A stretch of 64,000 nucleotides of DNA from Guadua angustifolia (Eukaryota > Streptophyta > Magnoliopsida > Poales > Poaceae): contig CM070503.1 of assembly GCA_036346375.1 (NCBI GenBank), positions 2,480,001-2,544,000 of the forward strand. Direction: 5' to 3'. Position numbers and translations under genes: made by a program. Under the pieces are notes generated by a model. The model saw only the letters and a program-made list of their open reading frames with translations. It ran no database searches and was not told the origin of the DNA. Within the stretch, counting starts at the first letter, position 1, and every line of letters begins with the position of its first letter. This document shows positions 1-10,854 of this stretch, piece after piece.

Positions 1-1370
1 CTGCTGTGCTTTCTAGATGCGTACTCTGGGTACCATCAGATTAGCATGGCGGAAGAAGACGAAGATAAAACTGCTTTTGTAACACCCATGGGCGTTTATT
101 GTTATATCAGAATGGCTTTTGGGTTAAAAAATGATGGTTGTACTTACCAACGTGCTATGCATATCACTTTCCGTCCACATATAGGGTGCAACCTTGAAGT
201 GTACATCGACGACCTGGTCGTGAAAGTGAAAAAGAGCGAGGAACTGATTGAAGACCTGGAGGAAACCTTTGCCAACCTCCAGAAGAATCGCTTGAAGCTC
301 AATCCTGAGAAGTGTGTGTTCGGCGTGCCTTCCAGGAAGTTGTTGGGGTTCCTCGTGTCCAGGCGGGGCATCGAGGTCAATCCTGATAAGATAGCGACCA
401 TCGAGCACATGAAGCCGCTCGTTCGGCTCAAGCAGGTGCAATGTCTGGCTGGTCGCCTAGCCTCCCTCGGGCGATTTATTGCCCGGCTGAGAGAGAGGAG
501 CCTGCCCCTTTTCAAACTGCTGAAGAAGACGAACCACTTCGAGTGGACCGAGGAGGCTCAACAAGCATTTGAAGACTTAAAGCGGTACCTCTCTCCCCCG
601 CTAGTGCTGGTCGCCCTCAGCCCGGCGAACCACTACTCCTGTACATCGCTGCTACCCCGGCAGTGGTGAGCGCCGTACTGGTGGCGGAGAGGGAAGGCAT
701 TCAAAAACCGGTCTACTACGTCAGTAAAGTGCTACACAAGGCAGAGACCAGATACCCGTCCTGGTGGCGTCCAGGAAGCTGCGGCACTACTTTCAAGGGC
801 GAGAGGTCACGGTGGTCACTGCCTACCCCCTGCGAGAAATTCTTCACAATCGAGAAGCAGAAGGCCGTATCGCCAAATGGTCGGTGGAGCTGGGGGAATT
901 CTATCTCAAGTTTGTACCCCGCACCGCCATCAAGAGCCAGAAGTTGGTGGAGTTCGTTGCCGAGTGGACTCCCGCCGCTCCTGAAGCTGAAGAAGCACCT
1001 GCGCCTTCCCCCTGGACCTTGTTTTTCGACGGTTCCTTCAGGCTCGAAGGCGCGGGGGCTGGGGTTGTCCTAGTCTCTTCGACTAGTGACATCCTCTAGT
1101 ACGTGGTCGCCCTCGACTTCAAGGCCACCAACAACATTGCTGAATACGAGGCCTGCTGGCAGGGCTGCGCGTCGCCTCGGCGTTAGGCGTCCGACACCTC
1201 CAAGTTAAAGGCGACTCCCTGCTGGTCATTAATCAAGCGCGGAAGGAATTTCCAATGCTCTGATCCTACCATGGCCACCTACTTGGCGGAGGTTAGGAAG
1301 ATGGGGCGCTACTTCGAAGGACTCGGATATATCCATATCCCTCGACGCGACAACCACCTAGCGCACTACA
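1..1370 (+). pseudogene. Decayed Ty3-type pol (RT and tandem RNase H)
   Basis: Remnant of a Ty3/gypsy polyprotein running in from the left edge. Frame 1 is open from base 1 to 669 and reads the second half of a reverse transcriptase: LDAYSGYHQI, the AFGL palm motif and the catalytic YIDDLVV box, then the thumb/connection region. After a frame change a first RNase H follows (KPVYYVSKVL near 690-740). A second RNase H-like stretch reads WTLFFDGSF near 1013 and ends near RRDNHLAH at about 1365. Two RNase H-like blocks in tandem are characteristic of the plant Tat lineage of Ty3 elements; that assignment is by family knowledge. At least three frameshifts and a stop after SDIL (about 1099) kill the frame. 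Integrase is absent: sequence goes straight from RNase H to LTR-like DNA, so an internal deletion is inferred. Confidence 0.88.
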
Positions 1371-1439
1371 AGGATCCTGATCACGCCCTACTCACGGGCG
1401 AGCCCAGATGGCCTGGTGGTGAGCAATGGGCGAAGCGGC

Positions 1440-2256
1440 CGACGCGGTGCTGGCGCGGCAGCGGGTGATCACGCCGCCCACTAGGCGGGAGCCGCATAGC
1501 CTGGCGGCGATCTGCTTTCGCCGCCAGGCGACGTCGGCTTATGAGGCGGCCTGGCGAGTGGGCGGGCGTCTGGCCCCCCTCGTCAGGCCACGGAGGCAAC
1601 CAAAGGAATGAGAGGAAGGCTTCGCCTCGAAGTTTCCCTCCCCTGGCATCTCGTGTCAGGGTCATTAATTATGAAGGTTTCTGCTATAGACACGACGACG
1701 GCACGTCCCTCTGACACCTCTTACCAAATCCGTCGCAGGAGCGTCATATCTCGTGCGGACCGGGCTAAGCCACTCACCGACATTAAATGAGGTTTGAAGG
1801 ACAAGGCCACGGAGGCGTGCGTAATAAATGAGTCATGGGTCGACGTGGAAGTTGGAATGATGACTGTAGTTAATGTGTTGTAGATAAATATGCCGTCTCT
1901 TTCTCCCCTGCCCGGGCCAACCCGTCTATATTAGGGCGCCTTGGTGCATGGGAGAAGGTGGCCGGAAAAAGGAAGAAAGACCGAGAGATAGAGAGATTGA
2001 AAGGAGAAGAGAGAAGTAATTGTAATCCCCTTCACATTTCCTCAATAAAGAGCTAGCAGGACGTAGGGCCATTACCCGAGCTGGGGGCTTGAACCTGGGT
2101 ACATCGCCATGTCCATTAGTCTTTTGGTTTCCGGAATCCATCGCGAGAGACATTAGGGTTTCCAGCCACGAAGATGCCCTCTACCGAACCATACCTTCCG
2201 TCTAGGGTATAGTCAACCTCGCTCGTTGACGGGATCTTGTCAGGTGGAATACGCCA
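1440..2256 (+). repeat. Probable 3' LTR remnant of the Ty3 element
   Basis: Non-coding DNA that follows the truncated RNase H. It has the usual makings of an LTR: a TATA-like stretch near 1883-1935, purine-rich transcript-like sequence near 1965-2015, an AATAAA poly(A) signal at about 2043, and an end in CAACA near 2256 after which composition changes to AT-rich. The left boundary is a guess because no partner LTR lies in the window. Confidence 0.4.
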
Positions 2257-2330
2257 ACAACACCGTATGATTATTATCATACGTGTTTTGTAATATGGGG
2301 CGTTTTTACGGTAAAGTCCCTATCGCTTGA

Positions 2331-2352
2331 ATATGGGGCGATTGCCCCATAT
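2331..2352. repeat. 22-bp perfect palindrome
   Basis: Nine-base arms ATATGGGGC and GCCCCATAT flank a GATT loop. A single half-copy of the same word (AATATGGGGCG) sits about 40 bp upstream. Its role is unknown; it may be a hairpin from a decayed transposon end. Confidence 0.6.
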
Positions 2353-2759
2353 CCGGATGACGGGAGCCTATTTTTGTAACTTTTTTGTTGATTATTTTCA
2401 AAAAAGATTTAAAATAAATATTAAATAAAAAAATTCGTGAGAATTGCAAGAAGAAGAAGAAGGTCGAATTGGGCCAGATCCACCCTGGGCCGACTGCATC
2501 GGTGAGCGAAGCTATATAGGTATTGATGTGCCTTGCAACTTCAATTCCCCAAATACATACTTGTCCGTGCATTTTCTTAATTTCCTTTCCAACGTGCATG
2601 CACCTTGTGCTTCCACGCATCTGGTAATTAATGCACACTAGAATATTTTTCGCGGCATCACACGCGTGTTTTTTTCGTAGAAAAATTTCCTTTTTTGGCG
2701 GCGTTTTTTTTAAAAAATCGTCGAAGAAATGAGCGAAATGGCTGAAAGGACACAAAAAA

Positions 2760-3172
2760 ATAACGTTTTTTCGTATATATCTGGAGTTCTCCCACGAAGA
2801 ATCTACGATCGTGCTAAATCGAAAAGGTCTTTTTCGTAAAAAATAGCCGGAACGATCGAAACATCACTACGTTTTTTTTCGGTATCTATTTAGGGTTCTC
2901 TCACGAAAGATCCGTATTTTTTAAGGTCCTCTCCGTAAAAAATGCGAAAAGGACAAATACGTAATTACAGATTTTTTGAAGGACTTAAACGGGAAAAATA
3001 AATTCATAAAAAATAGCCAGAAATGATCGAAACGTCACTACGTTTTTTTTGTATTTATTTAGGGTCCTCTCACGAAAGATCCGCGTTTTTTTTAAGATCC
3101 TATCTAGGAAAAATGCGAAAAGGACCAATACGTAATTACAGATTTTTTGAAAGACTTAAATGCAAAAAAGAA
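2760..3172. repeat. Diverged tandem repeat, about 170-bp period
   Basis: Two full copies (about 2837-3006 and 3007-3172) share AAAAAATAGCC, GATCGAAAC, CACTACGTTTTTTT, CTCACGAAAGATCC, AATGCGAAAAGGAC and ACGTAATTACAGATTTTTT in the same order. A partial, more diverged copy precedes them from about 2760. There is no coding potential. The copies differ at many sites, so the duplication is old. It could be an internal array of a DNA transposon, but no terminal repeats were found. Confidence 0.7.
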
Positions 3173-3617
3173 AATTTTGAGCCGAGCCGGCCGCTCGGCT
3201 CAAAGCGAGCAGGAGGCGCGAATCTTTCAATCTTTAGGAAAGTAAGTATTTGTGGTATACATTAAGTGTGATTACACCTGCTCGATCGAGTCCTTGCAAA
3301 ATTAAGCATTCCCTCGGTTTCTGAATATATATCATTTTAGCTTTCAAATTTTGTTATTAAATATATATAATTTTGAGGCAGTGATCTTTTTACTTATTTT
3401 TTTCATGTATACCCCTCCCATTTAGATACTTTCAATGCTATTTATTATTATGGACTAGAGTAAGACAAGCATCTAAAGAATAATAAGTGATCTAATAAAA
3501 AAAGATAATACATTGTTTTATACATATACCTTAGTGAAAGAGCAATATTTTAGAATGATATCTATTTAGTGACAAAGGGACTAGCAGTTTGTCACGCATA
3601 CACGTGCTTACTAGCTA

Positions 3618-3865
3618 CTCCCTCAGGTCATAAATAGTTTTCGTTTTAGACATCGATACAGTCCTTGCAGCTCAACTTTAACCACTAATTTCTATTATAA
3701 TATATTTAAAAACTTTAATAAATTTATAATATTATGAAAGTATGTTTCGAGACGAATTGAATGTACACATATGATTTTGATGCATCCAATCTAAATATTG
3801 AAAAAGATATCAGAGACTAAATTTTCAATATTCCAAACTGATAAATTTTTGTGAACAGAAGGGAG
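3618..3865. mobile_element. Stowaway-like MITE
   Basis: A 248-bp AT-rich non-coding element that begins CTCCCT and ends AGGGAG and is bounded by TA on both sides (3616-3617 and 3866-3867). This matches the Stowaway pattern (Tc1/mariner-type MITE, TA target, termini starting CTCCCT). The inner part of the terminal repeat has decayed. It has no transposase. Confidence 0.75.
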
Positions 3866-3867
3866 TA

Positions 3868-4296
3868 CCTAGCTACCTAGCACCAAATCCCTATCTCAAT
3901 CTGCATGCACGCACAAACATATACTGGAACACTACTCCACCTTAAAATAATTCTACCTAGTTATCGTAAAAAAAACTTTTTAATTATTAATTGACACATG
4001 CATCTAATATCTCTCATCTAAATCATACCGATCAACACGCCCCTCTTCCTGTGTATCACAGGTGCATGTGTGTGTATATATACCGAGAAATAATTTTCAT
4101 GCATAGCTGAACTAATATATGCACAATGCGTACGTAGCCGATAGATTTCTTTGCTCGAATCCTTAATTTGCCTAATTTGTTACTTGCTTTAAATAACTAG
4201 TAGCTTTCTAATAAATTAATTACTTGGCTTATGTATAGTATACATGTGATCAGGAAGCAGCTGGATCCCTGGTGCGCGTGCAGTAGCTTGCTAGCT
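3868..4296. other. Intergenic AT-rich DNA
   Basis: No gene, RNA or element boundary recognised. The sequence is rich in ATGCAT and TAATTA words and runs up to the target site of the downstream copia element. Confidence 0.6.
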
Positions 4297-4301
4297 AGCT
4301 A

Positions 4302-4775
4302 TGTTGGTTGATCTCTGGCATCAGTATTGCCATACACCCAATAACCTTCCTAATTAGAAGCTAATCTCGAAATTAGCTCATTCCTTAATTACGTGCCATG
4401 ATCGGAGGCGCTTTCCAAATCTTGGAACCTGCCCCCGAGCTCCTCGGTATAATATATACAGGAAGAGATGAGCTCGTGCGTGAGGTGACGATCTCACGAC
4501 GATTCGACTCTCCAAAACCCAAAAATCTACCGATCATCATCTCAGGCTGGAGGAGCTTCAAGGGCGGTTCGTGGTCGGTGTAGGTGGTGTCCTGAAGGCC
4601 GCCGCTACCATCCGCAAGGACGACGCAGGAGAACCGGCGTTCATCCTCCTACTTCTCCGACTACCAAACCAATGGCGAATCTCTCCTCACCGGGTTAGTT
4701 TCACTGCTATTTCCGCATTATTTGTGATCATGATCTAGGCTAGATGATGAACTTAGTGATTAGCATAATCTAACA
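4302..4775 (+). repeat. 5' LTR of copia element 1
   Basis: Starts TGTTGGTTGATC and ends ATAATCTAACA, so it has TG...CA ends. It aligns along its whole length with 10372-10849. It is followed after two bases by the primer-binding site. Confidence 0.95.
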
Positions 4776-4777
4776 TT

Positions 4778-4790
4778 TGGTATCAGAGCA
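4778..4790 (+). other. Primer-binding site (initiator tRNA-Met)
   Basis: TGGTATCAGAGCA lies two bases inside the 5' LTR. It is the standard plant sequence complementary to the 3' end of initiator methionine tRNA, used to prime minus-strand DNA synthesis. Confidence 0.92.
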
Positions 4791-6018
4791 ACCTAGCCTA
4801 ATCATGTTCCAATTAAGCCCGGTTTAGTCTCGGTTTTATCATGATTCTTGTCCGATTGGAGTTGATTAGCTTCGGATTAGACCTTATTTAGTCAGTTCAT
4901 TGTCTATTTTGGTTCGGATTTAGTCTTGTTTAGTCGGTTTAGATCGGTTTAGCATGAAGAAGGAGAGGATTAGAGCCTTGCTCTGAAATTCCCCAAGAAC
5001 CGAACCCTAAATCCCCAAAATCCCCAAATAAGAACTCATATCACCAAACTTAATGGCATTAAGAGGGAATCCGGCACTTAGCTTGTTCTTTGCGCGCGTC
5101 GTCGCCTCGGCATCGATTCTTGTGTGCACCGCGTCGGCGCCGCCTCCGCTTGCGCCGCTTCTTCCGTTCGCGTCTCGCTTGCATTGTCGTGTTCAAGACG
5201 CGCTGAGTGCGCTTCGCGCGCATCACGCCGTGCGTTTGCGCCCGCCCCGCGCCGCCTCGGCAGTGCCGCGTGCCCTCCCGCCGCTACGTGCGTGTCGCCC
5301 GCCATTTTTCCCGCGCCGCTCGGCTGATGGTTTTGGAAAGGGGACAAATGTGTTTAGGTTTAGGGTTTTTCAGCCGCCGCATCCTTTGCGCTGGCTCGGA
5401 TCATCTCGGCCATCCGTTCGTTTGAGGTACCGAGATTGCTTCTTGCTACCGGTCGGGCCGTATGGGCCTCGGTGCATTTTGGTGGTCAGGTCTTTGGTGC
5501 TTAATTTGGGCCGTATGGGCCTCGATGCATTTGGGTCGGTCTTTGGTGCTTTATTTGGCCGTAAGTTTTGGGCCGGGATAAAGTAAACTTAGTCTGTTAG
5601 TTTATTTCTTTCGGTCTTTTAATTTCCAGCACATTAGCGTTGTCAATTTGTTTAATTCCTGGGCATTAATGTTATGATTAATTTCATGATTAATTTTCTC
5701 TGTCAATTAATTTCATGATGATTATTCTGGATGTTATCTCTGATTAAATGGAACCAACGCGAAATTTAATTGGAGAATTAATTTTGGCTTAAGATTATGT
5801 ATAACCAACGTTATTAGTAATTTTAAGCCGTTTCTTATATATTTAAGGCCTATTTTGTTTCTGCCCAACGGTGATGCAATTTAGGATTTAATCATGCTGT
5901 TAAATTTCATTTCGTTTTCTGCCCAACGGTGATGCGAAATGAAATCTTATGATATTTTGTCATTCATATGTATTTAATCAGACCAACGTAGGATTAATTA
6001 CATATATGGCAATTATTA
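4791..6018 (+). other. Untranslated leader of copia element 1
   Basis: About 1.2 kb between primer-binding site and gag. A GC-rich island (about 5060-5340) stands in AT-rich flanks; the 177-codon frame through it (5053-5586) has low-complexity Ala/Arg/Pro composition and no recognisable domain, so I do not call it a gene. The last 270 bp carry five copies of the word CCAACG near 5753, 5803, 5866, 5925 and 5983, two of them inside the longer repeat CTGCCCAACGGTGATGC. A TTTTTCAG acceptor-like site lies near 6037-6044, just inside the first ATG of gag, which hints at a spliced leader. Confidence 0.6.
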
Positions 6019-8088
6019 ATGAAATTTTGTTGTTATTTTTCAGCAATTAACAATGTTGCCTCTCAGATCAATGGCATTGAACAACTCAATGGCACTAACT
6101 TTCCCTCGTGGAAAGATAAGATCCTCATTACGCTAGGGGTCTTGGACCTTGACCTAGCATTACGAGAGGATGCTCCTGTCGCACCCGCCCCTAATGTTGA
6201 GAATTCCGTTAATCTCAAAAAGCAATATGATGAGAAGGCGGAGCGGTGGGAGAAGTCTAATCGCATGTCACTAATGATCATTAAGAATAGCATTTCTGTC
6301 GGGATTAAGGGAGGAATCCCTGATTCCGAAAATGCTAAAAAGTACTTGGCTAATGTTGAGGATAACTTTAAGGGAACTTCCAAGACTTACGCTAGTACCC
6401 TGATCATGCGCATGCTCACCTCCCGCTATGATGGTAACAGCGGTGTGAGGGAGCATATCATGAGCATGACTGACATGGCGGCTAGACTGAAGGGAATGGA
6501 CATGGCCATTTCTGATGGTTTTCTTGTGCATTTCATCATGAGCTCCTTGCCACCTGAGTATGGACCCTTCAAGATCAATTACAACACTCAGAAGGAGAAG
6601 TGGTCCATAGCTGAGCTTATAAGCCACTCTGTTGAGGAAGAAGAGAGGCAGAAGGCTGAGAGACTAAAGGAACAAGCTCATCTTGTCAACAATGGCAAAA
6701 GGAAGAATCAGGGGGAGTCTAGTGGTTTTAAGGCAAATAAAAAGCCTTATCATCCTCCTAAAAATGATGCTAAGGGAAAAGCTATTGCTCAGGCACCTCC
6801 TGTACCACCAACCTCAGGGAACTTTCTTTGCAAGTTTTGTAAGAAGCCTGGACACATACAAAAGGATTGTGCGGGATTCAGGCAATGGTTAGCAAAGAAG
6901 GGTAATGAAACAATTTCTCACGTTGATGAGTCCTTATTTACTGAGTTTACCTCTAATACATGGTGGATTGACTCAGGTGCAACTGTGCACATTACTAATT
7001 CATTACAGGGATTGCATTCCGTGACGACCATAAGAAGAGGGGACCGAAGTCTTAGGGTCACTGATGGAACAGAGATTGAAGTCAAGGCAGTTGGAACCCT
7101 TCAACTCGCATTAGGAGGCGGCTTTAGTCTTCATCTTTTTGATGTTCTTTATGTTCCTAGTGTTAAGAGGAACTTAATTTCAGTCTCTGTATTGACTAAA
7201 ACAGGTTATTCATGTGAGTTTTTGGACAACAAATGCATTATCAAGTTAAATAATAATGTTATTGGTCTTGCCTTCGAGCAAGACAAACTTTATTTACTCT
7301 CTATGGATGAATCTGTGTTGAATGTGTGTACTGTTGCAAATAAAAAGACATGTGAGACGTCATCGAAATTATGGCACTGTCGTTTAGGCCATATTTCTAG
7401 GGGGAGAATGGAACGTCTCATTAAAGAAGAGATACTCCAACCCTTAGATTTTTCAGATGCGAACCATTGTCTAGATTGTATTAAAGGTAAATTCACTAAG
7501 AAAATTAAGAAAGGAGCCACTAGGAGTACGGGTCTTTTAGAATTAATTCACACTGACATTTGTGGACCCTTCCCAGTGACATCAGTGGATGGTTATGATT
7601 CTTTTATTACATTCACTGATGATTTCTCTCGCTATGGTTATATTTTCCCCATTCGTGATCGTTCTGAATCACTAGATAAATTTAAGATCTATAAAGCTGA
7701 AGTCGAAAATCAGCATAATATTAAGATCAAAGTAGTAAGATCGGATCGTGGGGGAGAATATTATGGGAGACATGCTCCTTATGGGCAAATTCCTGGACCC
7801 TTTGCCAAATTCCTTCAGGAAAATGGCATAGTTGCTCAATACTCTATGCCCGGAGAACCTCAGCAGAACGGAGTGGCAGAGCGTCGCAATCGTACACTTA
7901 TGGATATGGTACGGAGCATGCTTAGTCATTCTAGTTTGCCTATTAGCTTGTGGATGGAGGCACTTAAAACAGCTGCCCACATACTTAATCGGGTTCCTAG
8001 CAAGTCTGTACCTAAAACTCCTTATGAATTATGGACTGGGAGGAAACCAACAGTTAATTATTTACGTGTATGGGGTCATCGTCTTTGA
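6019..8088 (+). pseudogene. Copia gag-protease-integrase (frame broken at 3' end)
   Basis: A 689-codon frame. Residues about 20-230 form a UBN2-type copia Gag capsid region (LNGTNFPSWKDKI near 23). A CCHC zinc knuckle CKFCKKPGHIQKDC lies at about 271. The aspartic protease active site WWIDSGAT is at about 315. A GAG-pre-integrase zinc region (LWHCRLGHIS) lies near 450. The integrase core starts near 510 with all three acidic residues visible in HTDICGPF, RSDRGGEY and NGVAERRN. The frame ends in a stop at 8086-8088 caused by a frameshift; the same protein resumes in another frame about 40 bases later. The true gag start is uncertain because the first codons overlap a splice-acceptor-like tract. 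Confidence 0.92.
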
Positions 8089-9247
8089 AGCAGATTATTT
8101 AATCCTGACTAAAGAAATTAGACCCTAAGATGTGAGTTGCCATTTCATTGGATATCGAGAAAGATATAAGGGATATCGGTTTTATTGTCCAGATCGTGTC
8201 ACTAAATTCGTTGAGACTAGACACGCTGTCTTCTTAGAGGACAATGAAATCAGTGGGAGCTCACAACGAAGGGAGATAGACCTTGAAGAGATTCGGGCTC
8301 ATGTCCCATTACCAACAATTCAAGAGTATATTTGCCCTATTCCTCATACAATGCCTCAGACTGTAGTACCTCCAACTGAAAATTCTGGAGCAACACCCAT
8401 TATTGAGGAGTTTAATGAGCCAGATAATGAACCTCAACAAACTTCTGTGGCATCTCATGAACAAGTAACTGAAGAAGTGCCTCAACAGCCTCCACAACCG
8501 CCAGTGATCCCTAATGAAACCTTAAGACGATCACAGCGAGTGAGGAGGTCTGCCATACCAGATTATTATGAAGTCTTCCTTGGCGAAGATATTGGTAAGG
8601 TAGATGACCCCACCTCATTCAAAGAGGCCATGACAAGTGAGTATTCATCTAAATGGATTGAGGCCATGGAAGATGAATTGAAGTCTATGAGCACTAATGG
8701 TGTCTGGGATTTAGTAGAAATTCCCGATGGAGTCAAAACAGTAGGCTGTAAATGGGTCTACAAAACTAAGCATGACTCTAAAGGGAATATTGAAAGATTC
8801 AAGGCAAGGCTTGTAGCAAAGGGTTTCTTACAGAAAGAAGGAGTTGATTACAATGAGACTTTTTCCCCTGTCTCTAAAAAGGATTCATTAAGAATAATTA
8901 TGGCGCTCGTTGCTCATTACGATTTAGAGCTCCATCAGATGGATGTTAAAACTGCATTCCTTAATGGTGACTTGCATGAACAAGTTTTCATGGCACAACC
9001 CGAAGGTTTTGTCGTGGAAGGCAAGGGACATATGGGGTGCAGACTTAAGAAATCCATCTATGGACTTAAACAAGCGTCGCGACAATGGTACCTTAAATTC
9101 GATAAAATAATTAGAAATTTCGGATTTAAGGAGAATGAGGTGGATAACTGTATATATATCAAGAGTAAGGGTGTAAAATTCATTTTCCTAGTACTCTATG
9201 TTGATGATATATTATTAGCAAGCAGCGATAAAGTTATCTTTGCATGA
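8089..9247 (+). pseudogene. Copia integrase C-terminus and reverse transcriptase
   Basis: Continuation of the polyprotein after the frameshift, open from about 8132. It begins with the integrase tail (CHFIGYRERYKGYRFY and RHAVFLEDNE), then a Pro/Gln-rich linker. The copia RT follows: KWIEAMEDEL, VGCKWVYKTK, FKARLVAKGF, MDVKTAFLNGDL, KKSIYGLKQA and the catalytic YVDDILLA near residue 355 of this frame. It terminates nine codons after YVDD through a second frameshift. Reverse transcriptase would copy element RNA into DNA in cytoplasmic particles. This copy cannot be made as one polyprotein. Confidence 0.92.
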
Positions 9248-10173
9248 AACTAAGGATTTTTATCCTCTAATTTTGACATGATGGATCTCGGTGAAGCCTG
9301 TTTTGTTTTAGGCATTGAAATTCACCGAGATAGGTCTAAAGGAGTACTAGGACTATCTCGAAGTCATACATTGATGAGTACTTGAAAGATATAACATGAG
9401 TAAGTGCTCGCCACGCTGCTCCAATAGTTAAGGGCGACAAATTTGGATTATTCCAAAGCCCAAGGAATCAATTAGAATCGAGATCAAATGAAGACGATTC
9501 CTTATGCTTCAAATTGTCGAAAGCAATGTACGCTCAAGTCTCATGCAGCGTCCGGACTTGGCATTAGATCTCGGGATGCTTGGCGATTTCGGTCTAACCT
9601 GTGTCTAGACCTTTGGAAGGTCATTAAAAGGTTCTGCGTTATTTGCGGGGCACTAAGCATTACATGCTAACATATAGAAAGTCGATAACCTTGAAGTTTT
9701 GGGTTATTCAGATGCTGATTTTGCAGGTGTGTAGACACTAAGAAATCCACATCGAGCTACATTTTCACCCTAGTGGAGGAGCGATTTCGTGGAAAAGCTC
9801 CAAACAATCCTTAATCGCATAAATCGACAATGCAGGCAGAATTTGTAGCATGTTATGAAGCAACTGGGCAGGCCGTATGGCTTAAAAAACTTTATCCCGG
9901 GACTGAGAGTGGTAGACAGCATAGCAAGACCACTCACTGTATACTGCGATAACAAGGCCGCAGTTTTCTTTTCGAGTAACAACAAGTCAAGTGGTGCTGC
10001 CAAACACATTGACATTAAATACCATGTTGTGAAGAGATAGAATCCAGGATCAAACTATTAAAATTGAGTATATCAGTACTAAGTTAATGCTCGCGGATCC
10101 GCTCACCAAAGGTTTACCTCCTAACTTATTTAAAGAACATACTGCCGGCATGGGATTATTGGAGGACCTTTGA
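9248..10173 (+). pseudogene. Decayed RT thumb / RNase H of copia element 1
   Basis: Short frame-shifted pieces only. Readable fragments are the RT segment MDLGEACFVLGIEIHR near 9280-9330, an RNase H segment VYCDNKAAVFFSSN near 9935-9980 and the C-terminal LADPLTKGLPPNLFKEHT ending in a stop at 10171-10173. The decay is much heavier here than in gag, and the LTRs are only about 2 percent apart, so some damage may predate this insertion (mobilised in trans). Confidence 0.85.
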
Positions 10174-10360
10174 TCATGATCCTGGATATAGGGGCACTAA
10201 AGCAATCAACATCCGTTATGACTAAGCTAGTATTCTGTCGAGGTATTATGGTGGACTATAGGTACTGTTGTTTCAATGGCGTTTTCGTTTGCTGCTGATA
10301 ACACATTACCTTGGACTACTGTTTTACTAAGAGTGAATACATTATGATAGCCTTTCGATC

Positions 10361-10371
10361 AAGTGGGAGAA
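10361..10371 (+). other. Polypurine tract
   Basis: AAGTGGGAGAA abuts the 3' LTR. It is the RNase H-resistant primer for plus-strand synthesis in LTR elements. Confidence 0.85.
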
Positions 10372-10849
10372 TGTTGGTTGATCTCTGGCATCAGTATTGC
10401 CATACACCCAATAACCTTCCTAATTAGAAGCTAATCTCGAAATTAGCTCATTCCTTAATTACGCGCCATGATCGGAGGCGCTTTCCAAATCTTGGAACCT
10501 GCCCCCGAGCTCCTCAGCGCAATATATATAGGAAGAGATGAGCTCGTGCGTGAGGTGACGATCTCACGCACGATTCGACTCTCCCGAAAACCCAAAAAAT
10601 CTACCGATCATCATCTGTGCTGGAGGAGCTTCGAAGGGCGGTTCGTGGTCAGTGTAGGTGGTGTCCTGAAGGCCGCCGCTACCATCCGCAAGGACGACGC
10701 AGGAGAACCGGCGTTCATCCTCCTACTTCTCCGACTACCGAACCAATGGCGAATCTCTCCTCACCGGGTTAGTTTCACTGCTATTTCCGCATTATTTGTG
10801 ATCATGATCTAGGCTAGATGATGAACTTAGTGATTAGCATAATCTAACA
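10372..10849 (+). repeat. 3' LTR of copia element 1
   Basis: A 478-bp partner of 4302-4775 with identical termini, followed by the AGCTA target duplication. Differences from the 5' LTR cluster around 10515-10530 and 10565-10640. Confidence 0.95.
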
Positions 10850-10854
10850 AGCTA

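Larger units (their letters stand above)
4302..10849 (+). mobile_element. Ty1/copia retrotransposon, complete ends, dead ORFs
   Basis: A 6,548-bp LTR retrotransposon in the plus orientation. It is bounded by two LTRs of about 475 bp and a perfect 5-bp target duplication AGCTA (4297-4301 and 10850-10854). In order it holds 5' LTR, primer-binding site, a leader of about 1.2 kb, gag-protease-integrase, reverse transcriptase, RNase H debris, a polypurine tract and the 3' LTR. The order protease-integrase-RT-RNase H is diagnostic of Ty1/copia. The LTRs differ by roughly ten substitutions and a few short indels by my eye alignment, i.e. about 2 percent, so the insertion is fairly recent. Frameshifts between integrase and RT and after the RT active site make it non-autonomous. 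Confidence 0.95.

Noticed and set aside
5053..5586. 177-codon open frame in the copia element 1 leader
   Set aside because: Low-complexity Arg/Ala/Pro composition from a GC-rich island, overlapped by frames on both strands, no domain, and located between primer-binding site and gag.
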